Shown here: piece after piece, positions 30,106 to 39,304 of the stretch
Layout of the letters: every line of letters begins with the position of its first letter
How positions within the stretch are numbered: the first letter of the stretch is position 1
DNA from: Mycobacterium decipiens
GTDB taxonomy: Bacteria; Actinomycetota; Actinomycetes; Mycobacteriales; Mycobacteriaceae
Assembly: GCF_963853665.1 (NCBI RefSeq)
Contig: NZ_OY970459.1
Location: forward strand, 3,100,001-3,164,000
Direction: 5' to 3'
DNA length: 64,000 nt
The notes under the pieces: generated by a model
What the model was told of the DNA's origin: nothing
Seen by the model: the letters and a program-made list of their open reading frames with translations, nothing else
Databases searched by the model: none
Translations under genes and position numbers: made by a program

Positions 30106-30849
30106 CTAGCCGGCGGCTGTCTCGGGGATTCGTGCGGCATCCTTAGAACCGGGATTTGCGGCGGCATCAGCAGCATTGCCGCCGTATTTGATGCTGGCGG
30201 CGTAGATGTCGACGTACTCCTGACCGGAGAGCCCCATCAGCTCGTAGATCACTTCGTCGGTAACGGCCCGCTCGATGAAATGGTTACCGGCCAACCCTTC
30301 GAACCGCGAGAAGTCCATCGGCTTGCCGAAGCGAACGGTGACTCTGCCGAACCGCAACATTTTCTTGCCTGGCGGGTTGACGACGTTGGTACCGATCATC
30401 GCCACCGGAATCACCGGAACCCCGGTGTGCAACGCCAGCCGGGCCAGGCCGGTCTTGCCCTTGTAGAGCCGACCGTCTGGCGAGCGAGTGCCTTCGGGGT
30501 ACATGCCCAGCAGCTTGCCCTGACCCAGCAGCACCACTGCCGTTTCCAGTGCGCCCTGCGCGGAGTCGGCATTGGTGCGGTCGATGGGCACCTGGCCGGA
30601 GACGCTGTAGAACCAGCGGTTGAACCAGCCTTTCAGCCCGGTGCCGGTGAAGTACTCCGACTTCGCGAGGAACCAGATCCGGCGGCGCACCACCAACGGA
30701 AGGTAGAAGCTATCCGCCACCGCGAGATGATTGCTGGCGAGGATGGCCGGCCCCGAACTCGGGATATATTCCAGCCCTTCAACTTTCGGGCGAGCCAGCA
30801 GCGTAAAGAGCGGGCCCATGAAGATGTACTTGAACAGGTAGTACCACAT
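30106..30849 (-). CDS. 1-acylglycerol-3-phosphate acyltransferase family (PlsC-type; Rv2182c ortholog)
   Basis: A 247-residue acyltransferase with the NHxxxxD catalytic box (ILASNHLAVADS, about residues 36-47) and the second box YPEGTRSPDGRLYKGK, followed by PVIPVAMIGT. It likely makes phosphatidic acid from lysophosphatidic acid at the membrane; the acyl substrate is not shown. ATG 30849 gives the family N-terminus (MWYYLFKYIFMGP). The frame upstream to 31203 is a low-quality Arg-rich extension, rejected. Confidence 0.93.
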   Translation of the reverse strand: MWYYLFKYIFMGPLFTLLARPKVEGLEYIPSSGPAILASNHLAVADSFYLPLVVRRRIWFLAKSEYFTGTGLKGWFNRWFYSVSGQVPIDRTNADSAQGALETAVVLLGQGKLLGMYPEGTRSPDGRLYKGKTGLARLALHTGVPVIPVAMIGTNVVNPPGKKMLRFGRVTVRFGKPMDFSRFEGLAGNHFIERAVTDEVIYELMGLSGQEYVDIYAASIKYGGNAADAAANPGSKDAARIPETAAG

Positions 30850-30935
30850 GGCCCTCCCTCTCGCCCCACACCGGCCGGTGTCTGCGCCAACTGTACCCAT
30901 CCGCAATGGCTCCGACCACCTGTGGGGGCGGCGGC

Positions 30936-31331
30936 TCACTCCTCGATGGTAACCGGGATGGCCTGGTAGCGGGATCGCACGCCAGTATCGCCGTCGGTGC
31001 TCCCGTTGCCTGACTCGGTGGTCTGGCCGCCGCCGGGCGGACCTTCGGGCGGCGGTTTCGCCGTCCGGTCGATGTCGGAGACGATGGCGCGGATCACCTC
31101 CAGCAGCGCGACACTGTGATCCGCGATGACCGTTAACAACGGGTGCTGCTCGCCGGTTACCAACGCGGCCAACGCACACACCGGACACCACACCTGCTGG
31201 CACTTGCCGGTCCCGGGACCTCCGCCCGAAGTCATCGCCGCAGCCGCCCGCACCGCGGGGTCGATCCCGTCCAGGATTGCCTGCGCGAGCCTGCGCAGCT
31301 CGGGACCAACGTCGGTATGAGCCCCACTCAC
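30936..31331 (-). CDS. Conserved small Cys-containing protein (Rv2183c ortholog)
   Basis: A 131-residue protein of unknown function. A central CxxxxxCxxC pattern (GKCQQVWCPVCALAALV) could bind a metal; an acidic/Pro/Gly-rich tail follows. GTG 31331 overlaps the stop of the ArsA-like gene (GTGA), so it is translationally coupled to it and belongs to the Rv2185c-Rv2184c-Rv2183c operon. An in-frame GTG at 31340 is also possible. Confidence 0.85.
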   Translation of the reverse strand: MSGAHTDVGPELRRLAQAILDGIDPAVRAAAAMTSGGGPGTGKCQQVWCPVCALAALVTGEQHPLLTVIADHSVALLEVIRAIVSDIDRTAKPPPEGPPGGGQTTESGNGSTDGDTGVRSRYQAIPVTIEE

Positions 31332-32590
31332 CTCGGCCACACCTCCGGATTTGGTCGGAAACGAACTGTCAGCTCACCACCCCGCAGATGCGCGTCCAGC
31401 ACCGTGCACCTCCGCAGTACGGACGCCAACCGAACTCGGCGCCGCATCCCGCCCGAACTGATGATCAAGTCGTCGTCGGCCCGCCCCAGCGTCAGCGTCC
31501 CGGGATCGAGCTGGGGCAACGCTAGTCGCAGTCGGTATATCGACGCCAATCCCGACCCGGATTCCAGGTCCACGATAGGCCGCAGCGGGCCGGGCGGCGC
31601 ACCTCCCCGACGCCGACGGGCACTGTCGAGCAGCCCGCCCAGCGCCTTGGGACCGATCGGCTCGCCGGCCACGTGCGGAACCAGCACGAGCGCCACGTCA
31701 CCGATGGTGGCGTCGAGCTCATCGAGGACAGCGCGTTGCTCACAGATGCGTTCGGCATACCAGTAGAACGCCGGATGGTCGGGCAGACTGCGGTACTCGT
31801 AGTTCTCGTCTTGAACTAGAACCTGATTGACGAGCAGCTCTTCGACGCGCACACCCATGAGCACCAACGAACCCAGCGTCCGAGCCGCCTCAGCCGCGAC
31901 CACCCGCTCCGGAGTCAGCACCAGGTGCGCACTGACCAAGGCACCGTCGGTTAGCAATGCGCTTAGCCGCTCGACGCTGGCGCTGATGCGTTCCAGCAGC
32001 TCCACCACCGCCGCTGAGCGGCGATCGTCGGCGGCGATGCTAAGCCTGCGATGCCGCGGCCACGCACGCTCGACGTACAGCCCGAAGGTGGCGGGCAGAG
32101 TCAACATCCGCAGGGCATCGGCAGTCGAGGCGCAGTCGACAACGATCCGATCCCATCGTCCAGCCGCAGCGAGTTCGCCGACGGCGTGCAGCCCCAGGAC
32201 TTCCTGGATCCCTGGCAGCGCTGAGAGTTCTTCGGGCGCAATGCTGCTCAATTCGGAGCCGGGAAATCGCCGGTCCAGTGTCTCGACCACGTGCTGCCAC
32301 CGGTCCTCCGACAGGGCCAGGGTATCCAGCGCCAGCGCGTCGAGAAATCCACCTCCGGCCTCGGGGTCGTAGGCGAGCACACGAACGGGATCACCCTGGC
32401 CGGTCGGCCGCACAGCGATGCCCAGTACATCGCCCAGCGAGTGCGCCTGATCGGTGGACACCACAAGCACTCGCTGACCGGCGCCCGCATCGCAAACCGC
32501 GGTAGCGGACGCCAGGGTGGATTTCCCTACCCCGCCTTTGCCAACGAAGAGGCTGATCCTTGCCGGGGCAGTGGAAAAGGATTCACTCAG
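31328..32590 (-). CDS. ArsA/GET3-like P-loop ATPase (Rv2184c ortholog), probable non-canonical start
   Basis: Anion-transporter-type ATPase. The first ordinary start codon is GTG 32470 (VLVVSTDQAHSLGDVLG), giving 380 residues but removing the ATP-binding loop. The same frame continues upstream with no stop and encodes ISLFVGKGGVGKSTLAS, a perfect deviant Walker A, so the true protein must begin earlier. No ATG, GTG or TTG is available there; a CTG at 32590 overlaps the Rv2185c stop (CTGA) and gives 420 residues. VSTDQAHSLGDVL matches the ArsA switch region. The biological client is unknown; tail-anchored insertion or ion export cannot be told apart. Confidence 0.82.
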   Translation of the reverse strand: MSESFSTAPARISLFVGKGGVGKSTLASATAVCDAGAGQRVLVVSTDQAHSLGDVLGIAVRPTGQGDPVRVLAYDPEAGGGFLDALALDTLALSEDRWQHVVETLDRRFPGSELSSIAPEELSALPGIQEVLGLHAVGELAAAGRWDRIVVDCASTADALRMLTLPATFGLYVERAWPRHRRLSIAADDRRSAAVVELLERISASVERLSALLTDGALVSAHLVLTPERVVAAEAARTLGSLVLMGVRVEELLVNQVLVQDENYEYRSLPDHPAFYWYAERICEQRAVLDELDATIGDVALVLVPHVAGEPIGPKALGGLLDSARRRRGGAPPGPLRPIVDLESGSGLASIYRLRLALPQLDPGTLTLGRADDDLIISSGGMRRRVRLASVLRRCTVLDAHLRGGELTVRFRPNPEVWPR

Positions 32591-33021
32591 CCCTCGACTC
32601 GTTTCTTCAGATCTTTCAACGCCCCGTCGATCAACCTGCGCTCGGCCTTGCGTTTGAGCATCCCGATCATCGGGATGGCAAGGTCGACCGAGAGTTCGTA
32701 GGTGACCTCAGTCCCAGAACCCTTGGGCGCCAGTCGATATGTCCCTTCGAGGGACTTCAGCAGCGAGCTGGATTCGAGAGTCCAGCTGAGCCATTGGCGG
32801 TCCGCCGGCCACTCGTAGGCCATGATCAAGGTGTCCTTGAAGATGGCTGCATCCATCAACATCCGCGCTCGCAGGGGGTAACCTTCGTCGTCGGCCTCCA
32901 GGATTTCGACTTCCTTGTACTCCGAAATCCATTCCGGGTAGGCCTCGACGTCGGCGATCGCCTTCATCACCTCACCCGGATGCGCATCGATGTAGATCGT
33001 CTGCGTCGTCTTGTCCGCCAC
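32587..33021 (-). CDS. SRPBCC/START-like protein TB16.3 (Rv2185c ortholog)
   Basis: A 144-residue SRPBCC (polyketide cyclase/START-like) fold protein, MADKTTQTIYIDAHPGEVM at the N-terminus and LKRKAERRLIDGALKDLKK at the C-terminal helix. Such proteins bind hydrophobic ligands; the ligand here is unknown. The start is GTG 33021. Its stop overlaps the probable CTG start of the ATPase. A second SRPBCC-like gene lies 102 bases upstream. Confidence 0.92.
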   Translation of the reverse strand: MADKTTQTIYIDAHPGEVMKAIADVEAYPEWISEYKEVEILEADDEGYPLRARMLMDAAIFKDTLIMAYEWPADRQWLSWTLESSSLLKSLEGTYRLAPKGSGTEVTYELSVDLAIPMIGMLKRKAERRLIDGALKDLKKRVEG

Positions 33022-33123
33022 CTAGCTACTTCCCCTTCCCCGCAAGCGGGTCGACCCCGGTCAACTGCGGGAGCTCCCGATCTCCCGGCAGAAACGGTAC
33101 TCCTCGTGCCAACCCTGACCCGG

Positions 33124-33513
33124 TTAAATTACCGGAGAAACTCCAATGGGGCGTGCCCGTTCCAGCACTGTCTTGACCTCAAAGGCCATATTCTTACCCG
33201 CGACGCGGCGCCGGTGCGTCATTCTGGCCAAGTTCATCCGGGCCAGCTGCCAGGCGGCCATGCCGGTCGGTTCGGCATGCAGGAAGTAGTGCAACACCAC
33301 CCCATCCAACGCCGGTTGCAGCCAGACCTCCATGGTGCCGGTCAGGGCGCCGGTAACCGCCCACCTGATTCCCTTCTCGGCACGATCTTCGGTGACCTGT
33401 AGCCGCAGATCAGGCCACCATCGACGCCAACTCGACCGATCGGCGACGGCGGCTCCGACCCGTTCGCCATCGGCGGCGACATACGTCTCATCCGCGATCT
33501 GGATGCTGTTCAT
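33124..33513 (-). CDS. SRPBCC-like polyketide cyclase/dehydrase family protein (Rv2186c ortholog)
   Basis: A 129-residue protein (MNSIQIADETYVAADGERV) with an alpha/beta pattern and motif SWRRWWPDLRL resembling the SRPBCC family. It shares general layout, not close sequence, with the neighbouring TB16.3-like protein. ATG 33513 is preferred over the longer frame to 33537 by homology and length. Function unknown. It is divergent from fadD15. Confidence 0.87.
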   Translation of the reverse strand: MNSIQIADETYVAADGERVGAAVADRSSWRRWWPDLRLQVTEDRAEKGIRWAVTGALTGTMEVWLQPALDGVVLHYFLHAEPTGMAAWQLARMNLARMTHRRRVAGKNMAFEVKTVLERARPIGVSPVI

Positions 33514-33697
33514 CGCCTCAGCTTCACATACCCGCATCAGCGAGCGCCGCGCTGCCCCGAAGACGAGAACTTTACGCCGGCGGCAATCCGGATAGCGCCC
33601 GACCGGCCACGTCCGTGCTGCGCGTATGCCCGGATTAGGCTGTGTGTCAGCAAGCCAGCCACCGGAAATATCACATCAGGTGAAGCGAGGTTAAAGA

Positions 33698-35500
33698 GTG
33701 CGTGAGTTGAGCGTCCCTGCGCAATTCTCGGTCGGCGAGCACGACAATGTCGCGGCCGTAGTCTTCGAGCACGAGCGTGATGATCCTGACCACGTCATCT
33801 ACCAGCGCCTAGTAGATGGCGTCTGGACCGATGTCACGTGCGCCGAGGCGGCAAACCAGATTCGTTCCGCGGCACTAGGCTTGATCGCGCTGGGCGTGCA
33901 GGGCGGCGACCGGGTAGTCATCTTCTCGGCCACCCGCTACGAGTGGGCGATTCTCGATCTCGCAATCCTGTCGGCGGGTGCGGTCACCGTGCCGATCTAC
34001 GAGACGTCGTCGGCCGAGCAGGTGCGCTGGGTACTACAGAATTCAGAAGCGGTGGTGGCGTTCGCGGAAACCGACGCGCACGCGGCGACGGTCAACGAGC
34101 TCGCCGGCGAATTGCCCGCTTTGCGCCGGGTATTGCAGATCAACGGTTCGGGTTCTGGCGCCCTCGATCAGCTCGCCGAAGCCGGCGCATCGGTTGACCG
34201 GGCCGAACTGACCGCCCGGCTCGAGGCACTGCGGTCCGAGGACCCAGCGACCCTCATCTACACCTCAGGCACCACCGGACGACCCAAGGGCTGCCAACTC
34301 ACACATTCGAACCTGCTGCACGAGATTCGCGGCACCCAGGAGTGCCTGCCCACGCTGTTGCGCCCGGGTCAGCGACTGTTGATCTTCCTGCCGCTGGCCC
34401 ACGTGCTAGCGCGCGCACTCACACTGTCCGCGCTTGCCAGCAGATTGACCGTCGGATTCACGAGTGACATCAAGAATCTGGTGCCGATGCTCGCAGTGTT
34501 CAAACCGACGGTAGTGGTGTCGGTACCGCGAGTGTTCGAGAAGGTTTACAACACCGCGGAGCAGAACGCCACAAACGATGGCAAGGGGCGGATCTTCGCG
34601 ATCGCCGCGCAGACGGCGGTCGACTGGAGCCGTGCCCACGACAGCGGCAAGCCGGGCTTGCTGCTGCGCGCCAAGCACGCCGTGTTCGACCGCCTGGTTT
34701 ACCAGAAGCTACGCACGGCGCTGGGCGGCGACTGCCACGCGGCGGTCTCGGGTGGCGCACCGCTGGGTGCGCGGTTGGGCCACTTCTACCGCGGTGTGGG
34801 CCTGACCATTTACGAGGGATACGGCCTGACCGAGACCAGCGCGGCGATCACGGTCAATCAGATCGGGGCCGTGAAGATCGGAACTGTCGGAAAGCCGGTG
34901 CCGGGCAACACTCTGCGCATCGCCGACGACGGCGAGCTGTTGGCGCGCGGGGGGGTGGTGTTCAGCGGCTACTGGCGCAATGAGCAGGCGACCGCCGAGG
35001 CATTCACCGACGGGTGGTTCAAGACCGGTGATCTCGGCGCGCTCGACGAGGACGGGTTCTTGACGATCACCGGTCGCAAGAAGGAGATCATCGTCACAGC
35101 GGGTGGCAAGAATGTCGCCCCCGCGGTGTTGGAGGATCAGCTGCGGGCGCATCCCCTGATCAGCCAGGCGGTGGTCGTTGGGGACGCCAAACCGTTCGTC
35201 GGGGCGTTGATCACCATCGACCCCGAGGCGATCGGCGGCTGGAAGGAGCGCACCGGCAAGGCCGCTGACACCTCGGTCGGTGATCTGGCCACCGACCCCG
35301 ATCTGGTCGCCGAGGTGGACGCGGCCGTGAAAACGGCCAACCAGGCGGTCTCGCATGCCGAGTCGATTCGCAAGTTCCGCATTCTGCCGGTCGACTTCAG
35401 CGAGGACACCGGTGAATTGACACCGACGATGAAGGTCAAACGCAAAGTGGTGGCCGAGAAGTTCGCTCCCGATATCGAAGCGATCTACGCCAAGGACTGA
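33698..35500 (+). CDS. fadD15: FadD15, long-chain fatty-acid-CoA ligase
   Basis: Activates fatty acids via an acyl-adenylate to acyl-CoA. The 600-residue protein equals H37Rv FadD15 and has the ANL superfamily motifs: [15 protein letters not shown] (A3), [13 protein letters not shown] (A5), [15 protein letters not shown] (A7-A8) and the terminal lysine region [11 protein letters not shown] (A10). The start is GTG 33698 with a weak purine-rich leader. A typical N-terminal lid sequence is present ([17 protein letters not shown]). The gene is monocistronic here: pimB converges with it 28 bases downstream. Confidence 0.95.
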   Translation: MRELSVPAQFSVGEHDNVAAVVFEHERDDPDHVIYQRLVDGVWTDVTCAEAANQIRSAALGLIALGVQGGDRVVIFSATRYEWAILDLAILSAGAVTVPIYETSSAEQVRWVLQNSEAVVAFAETDAHAATVNELAGELPALRRVLQINGSGSGALDQLAEAGASVDRAELTARLEALRSEDPATLIYTSGTTGRPKGCQLTHSNLLHEIRGTQECLPTLLRPGQRLLIFLPLAHVLARALTLSALASRLTVGFTSDIKNLVPMLAVFKPTVVVSVPRVFEKVYNTAEQNATNDGKGRIFAIAAQTAVDWSRAHDSGKPGLLLRAKHAVFDRLVYQKLRTALGGDCHAAVSGGAPLGARLGHFYRGVGLTIYEGYGLTETSAAITVNQIGAVKIGTVGKPVPGNTLRIADDGELLARGGVVFSGYWRNEQATAEAFTDGWFKTGDLGALDEDGFLTITGRKKEIIVTAGGKNVAPAVLEDQLRAHPLISQAVVVGDAKPFVGALITIDPEAIGGWKERTGKAADTSVGDLATDPDLVAEVDAAVKTANQAVSHAESIRKFRILPVDFSEDTGELTPTMKVKRKVVAEKFAPDIEAIYAKD

Positions 35501-35527
35501 GAGTCGCGGCAGCTCCTCCCGGGCCGC

Positions 35528-36685
35528 TCAGCGGCCCGCATCGTCGCCGCGCAGGAGATCCGCCAGCCGGGTGGCCAGCGTGTCCCAGCGCCACTGAGCC
35601 GTGACCCATTCTCGGCCGGCGGCGCCCATCGCGGCGGCCCGGTCACGATCGATCAGCAGCTCGGCGACAGCGTCGGCGACCTTGTCCACCGAGTTGCCAT
35701 CGACCACCAGCCCAGTCTTGTTGTGCTGCACCGTTTCCGGCGCTCCGCCAGATTGGCCGGCGATTACCGGCACGCCAGCGGCCGAGGCCTCGAGGAACAC
35801 GATGCCCAAGCCCTCGACGTCCATTCCGGCGCCGCGGGTGCGGCAGGGCATCGCGAACACATCGGCCAGTGCGTGGTGGGCAGGCAGTTCGTCGGTTGCC
35901 ACGCTGCCGGTGAATGTCACATGATCGGCCACTCCACAGTCGTGAGCCAGTTTGCGCAGCCTCTCCAGATACGGACCGCCGCCAACAACCACCAGCGCAG
36001 CTCCGTCGACGCGACGCCGGATCGACGACAGCGCCTTGATCAGAATGTCCTGGCCCTTGCGCGGCACTAACCGGGACAGGCACACCACCGTGGGCCGCTC
36101 GCCCAGCCGGTAGCGCTCCCGCAACTCGACGCGGGCGGCCGGATCGGGGCGGAACCGGTCGGTGTCCACCCCGGGCGGCAGGTATTCCAGCGACGCCGCG
36201 GGCCCGAAGGCAGGCGCAAACCTGGACCGTGTGTAGCAGCTGACGAAGGTCACCATGTCGGTCGCGTCACCGATGCGGCGCAGCACCGATCGTGCCACCG
36301 GAAGCATCGACCAGCCCACTTCGTGGCCGTGCGTGCTGGCCAGCACCCGGTTCGCTCCAGCCTGCCGGGCACGCGGGGCCAGCAGGGCCAGTGGTGCGGC
36401 CGCACCGAACCAGACGGTTTCGATGTCGTACTCGGCGATCAGCCGGCGCATCCGGACATCAACGGTGGGACCCGGCAGCATCAGCGTGCTGGGATGGCGC
36501 ACCACCCGGTAGCCGGCGTCGCGGGCTGAGGCGTCGAACGCGTCGGCGCCCTTCCACTGGGGTGCGTACACCGTCACAGCATGCGACCCGGCTTGGGCCA
36601 GCCGACCGACGAACTCCCCCAGGTAGGACTGGATGCCGCCGCGTCGGGGCGGAAAGTCGTTGGTTACCAGCAGGACCCGGCTCAC
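35528..36685 (-). CDS. pimB: PimB', phosphatidylinositol monomannoside mannosyltransferase
   Basis: GT4 (GT-B fold) enzyme that transfers the second mannose from GDP-mannose to Ac-PIM1 on the cytoplasmic side of the membrane, entry point to PIM, LM and LAM. It is 385 residues (same as H37Rv Rv2188c). It has the N-terminal loop NDFPPRRGGIQSYLGEFV, the donor-site region VCLSRLVPRKGQDILI and the EX7E motif (DVEGLGIVFLEASAAG). It fits the window's lipoglycan theme with mptA and the Rv2181-like enzyme. Confidence 0.95.
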   Translation of the reverse strand: MSRVLLVTNDFPPRRGGIQSYLGEFVGRLAQAGSHAVTVYAPQWKGADAFDASARDAGYRVVRHPSTLMLPGPTVDVRMRRLIAEYDIETVWFGAAAPLALLAPRARQAGANRVLASTHGHEVGWSMLPVARSVLRRIGDATDMVTFVSCYTRSRFAPAFGPAASLEYLPPGVDTDRFRPDPAARVELRERYRLGERPTVVCLSRLVPRKGQDILIKALSSIRRRVDGAALVVVGGGPYLERLRKLAHDCGVADHVTFTGSVATDELPAHHALADVFAMPCRTRGAGMDVEGLGIVFLEASAAGVPVIAGQSGGAPETVQHNKTGLVVDGNSVDKVADAVAELLIDRDRAAAMGAAGREWVTAQWRWDTLATRLADLLRGDDAGR

Positions 36686-36695
36686 CTGGGTCAGG

Positions 36696-37472
36696 CTAGT
36701 CGGCCAGCCACCGCTGCCAACGCGCGAGCAGGCCAGCCGCGTCGATACCGAGCACCTGGCGGGTGGCGGTAGCCAGGTCGGAGTGTCCTACACCGCAGGT
36801 GGCCAGATACAGCTCACGTAGCTTGGCCGTCCCGTAGGCGTCAGCGACGAACCGAGCGAACCACCACGCACGGTCATATGCCAGCGAACGCTGCGGCCCG
36901 GGAGTGTCCAGGTCGGTGTCCGAGGGCATAGATTGCACCACCGACACCGCGTCCGTCGGCAACGTGGTCTTCGGCCGGGCAACAAAATCGGCTACCCCTT
37001 CGGTCAGCCACCGAGGGGCATCCAGGGCCGTGTCGGTCCGGGCAGCATAGTGAAAAAGCTCGTGGGCCAACACTATTCGCAGTCCGGTTTCGCTCATGTG
37101 CGCCGCGCCCGGCGCGAACACGATCCGTTGGCCGACCGCCGCCCGGCGGGCCGGATCGATACGGTCGACCACCGTGACCGCCGCTATGTCCGTCCATTGC
37201 GATGCCAAGCCCCCGCCAGCGGCGGCACGAAACTGTTCGTCCGTACCCGTGGCAACCACCGAGATATCGTGCGACCAATCAGCGCCCCAGAAGGCCACCA
37301 CTTCGTTGACCGCAGCGTCGACGCTCGCCGCAACACGGAACAGCAGGCGATCGGTGGCCGGACCGCCGAGGCTGAGCAGCCAGACGGTGCGGTCGCCGGC
37401 GACCAATGGTGTGGCAAGTGTTCGGTCGGCTGGTGCGACCAACTGTGCGGGTTCTGCGCACCTACCGCACAC
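36696..37472 (-). CDS. Putative membrane-anchored or secreted zinc-dependent peptidase-like protein (Rv2189c ortholog)
   Basis: 258 residues from GTG 37472. A gluzincin-like HExxH motif (VLAHELFHYAAR, about residue 137) with a downstream glutamate (WLTEGVADFVA) suggests a zinc metallopeptidase; substrate unknown. The reading frame continues upstream to about 37580 and encodes a basic-plus-hydrophobic leader (ARRLPARILLAAIFVAEL) typical of a signal anchor, but no ATG/GTG/TTG lies there. The annotated start may therefore miss the export signal. It follows ripC closely, with the leader overlapping the ripC stop. Confidence 0.82.
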   Translation of the reverse strand: MCGRCAEPAQLVAPADRTLATPLVAGDRTVWLLSLGGPATDRLLFRVAASVDAAVNEVVAFWGADWSHDISVVATGTDEQFRAAAGGGLASQWTDIAAVTVVDRIDPARRAAVGQRIVFAPGAAHMSETGLRIVLAHELFHYAARTDTALDAPRWLTEGVADFVARPKTTLPTDAVSVVQSMPSDTDLDTPGPQRSLAYDRAWWFARFVADAYGTAKLRELYLATCGVGHSDLATATRQVLGIDAAGLLARWQRWLAD

Positions 37473-37566
37473 CGGGTAGCCGGACAGTGCCGCCGCCGCA
37501 ATCAGCTCAGCGACAAATATGGCGGCCAGCAGGATCCGAGCGGGGAGCCGCCTCGCGACGAGGCGG

Positions 37567-38766
37567 TCAGTAACGGCGGGCGTCGTAGATCGGACCCGAC
37601 GAGTTCATCGGCACCACCCGCACCGGCACACCGTAGGTGGAGGAATGGACCATGAGTCCGTCACCGATGTAGATGCCGGCATGCGATGCATCCGAATAGA
37701 AGGTCAGCACATCGCCGGGCTGCAGATCCGACAGTGCCACCGGCTGACCGCCGTGGGCCAGCGCCTGGCTGGAGTGCGGCAACGCGATGCCGGCTTGCTG
37801 GAACGCCCACATCACCAATCCCGAGCAGTCGAACCCGCCGGGTGCGGCACCGCCCCATGCGTAGGGCTCTCCGACCTGAGTCAGCGCGGCCTGCACAACG
37901 GCCGCACGGTCGTCACCACCGCCACCAGGCGGCATGAATGGCATGGGCAACCCAGGCGCTCCACCGGGTTGTGGCGCCCCACCGGGTTGTGGCGCCCCAC
38001 CGGGCGGTGGCGCCCCATCGGGTGCCGGAGGGCCCGCTGGCGGCGCACCGGGCGGTAATGCCCCAGGTGGGGCCCCGGGGGCGAGCACGGCAACCGCCGG
38101 GACCGGTCCGGGATCAGCGAGGGCCGTGCGCTGGTCCGGCGACAATGCGAGGTATTGCGACTTGACGACGGCCATCTGCACCTGCAGCTGACTCTGTTTG
38201 TGCTGCAGGTTCGCCCGCACCGCGGCAGCATGTTCGGCGGCGGACTTGGCCTCGGCCGCCGACTTGACCGCGGCCTGCTCAGCCTCGGCGGCCTGCTCTC
38301 CAGCGGCTTTGAAGCTGGCCATCTGCGTGGCCATTTGATGCGCCACTACCCGCTGCACCGATAGCCGGTCGATCAACAGTTGCGGCGACTCCGCCGTCAG
38401 GATCGCGTCCATACCGTCGGTGCGACCACCCATGTAGGTGGCGGCCGCGACCTTGTTAACCGCCGTCTGGAAAGTGGCCACGCGTGCTCTCGCCGCATCC
38501 AAGGCCGCCCTGTGGTCCGCGAGCTTCTCGTCGGCGGCCCGCTGGGCAGCGAGCTTATCGTTGAGATCCAGCTGTGCACTGTGCAGCGCCTCGGTGGTCT
38601 GCTCGGCCTGCCGAGACAGCTCGTTGAGCTTCGCCATTGCGTCGTCGGCCGGATCGGCCAGCACGTTCGCGGCCAAGACGCCGGACAGGACGGTGAAGCT
38701 CGCTAGGAAACCGATGGCCGACCGCATGATGACGCGCGCGATCGAACACCCACAGTCGAGCCTCAA
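37567..38766 (-). CDS. ripC: RipC-type NlpC/P60 peptidoglycan endopeptidase (Rv2190c ortholog)
   Basis: Secreted peptidoglycan hydrolase that cuts stem peptides (D-Glu/mDAP type) during growth and division. It has a signal peptide (RSAIGFLASFTVLSGVLAANVLA). An N-terminal coiled-coil domain rich in Ala/Gln/Glu follows (about 40-235), as in proteins controlled by FtsEX. Then come a Pro/Gly linker with tandem GGAPQP repeats and a C-terminal NlpC/P60 domain with Cys (GGFDCSGLVMW) and His (DASHAGIYIGDG). Start TTG 38766 has AAGGAAG at good spacing and matches H37Rv; the frame to 38823 is an extension. 399 residues. Confidence 0.93.
   Translation of the reverse strand: MRLDCGCSIARVIMRSAIGFLASFTVLSGVLAANVLADPADDAMAKLNELSRQAEQTTEALHSAQLDLNDKLAAQRAADEKLADHRAALDAARARVATFQTAVNKVAAATYMGGRTDGMDAILTAESPQLLIDRLSVQRVVAHQMATQMASFKAAGEQAAEAEQAAVKSAAEAKSAAEHAAAVRANLQHKQSQLQVQMAVVKSQYLALSPDQRTALADPGPVPAVAVLAPGAPPGALPPGAPPAGPPAPDGAPPPGGAPQPGGAPQPGGAPGLPMPFMPPGGGGDDRAAVVQAALTQVGEPYAWGGAAPGGFDCSGLVMWAFQQAGIALPHSSQALAHGGQPVALSDLQPGDVLTFYSDASHAGIYIGDGLMVHSSTYGVPVRVVPMNSSGPIYDARRY
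37963..38016. repeat. 18-bp tandem repeat in the ripC proline linker
   Basis: Three 18-bp units start at 37963, 37981 and 37999. The first two are identical and the third differs in the middle. They encode GGAPQP-type hexapeptides on the minus strand. Copy-number change would alter linker length in frame. Confidence 0.8.
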
Positions 38767-38951
38767 AATTTGCTTCCTTAAACGGGCCATCGACGGATGC
38801 CGTCGAGCTGGTTTAGGTCTCAAACAGGTTACGAAACGATCTCGGAATTGTCCAAAGGGGGAAGTTAAGAAAATGGATAGATTTTTGTCATTCCGTTGTG
38901 AACGGCCGCACTTCTGCTATAGCGCTCCAGGTGTATAGGGACGCAATGACA

Positions 38952-39206
38952 TTACGCGACACCGGATCCGCGATTGCGACGGATAGGGACAAGGCGCAAC
39001 CTCGGAACCAACCCAACGTCGGCGAGCACTTCCAACGCAGCACGTTCGTCGGTCGACAGGGTCTCCGGTATCCCGAGCAGCACGCTGACGACACAGTCGC
39101 GGCATCGGAGTCCGCGCACCGCGCAATCATCGCAGTCGATAACCACCGGTGCCCCCGGCCCGGGCGTTGCGCCGCCATTGCTGTCGGGTCCACTGCTTGA
39201 TGCCAT
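38952..39206 (-). CDS. Small Cys-rich actinobacterial protein, unnamed
   Basis: 84 codons from ATG 39206. It contains two CxxC-like pairs (VVIDCDDCAVRGLRCRDCVVSVLLG) followed by an acidic helix (STDERAALEVLADVGLVPRLRLVP). This pattern is familiar from small actinobacterial proteins encoded near NlpC/P60 genes and may bind a metal; that is inference. It lies upstream of ripC on the same strand, 185 bases away, and is divergent from the exonuclease gene. Confidence 0.75.
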   Translation of the reverse strand: MASSSGPDSNGGATPGPGAPVVIDCDDCAVRGLRCRDCVVSVLLGIPETLSTDERAALEVLADVGLVPRLRLVPIRRNRGSGVA

Positions 39207-39304
39207 TCGGGTCGTTCCTCTCGGTCTGGCTCATCGGGTTGTCCGAACGCTAACCGTGAGCACCGACACCTGCCGTTGGTCAAGCCAGTTGGCCAGCGAC
39301 GCGA

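Noticed and set aside
30850..31203. N-terminal extension of the PlsC-type acyltransferase
   Set aside because: Arg-rich sequence out of frame over the next gene; family proteins begin at MWYYLFKY.
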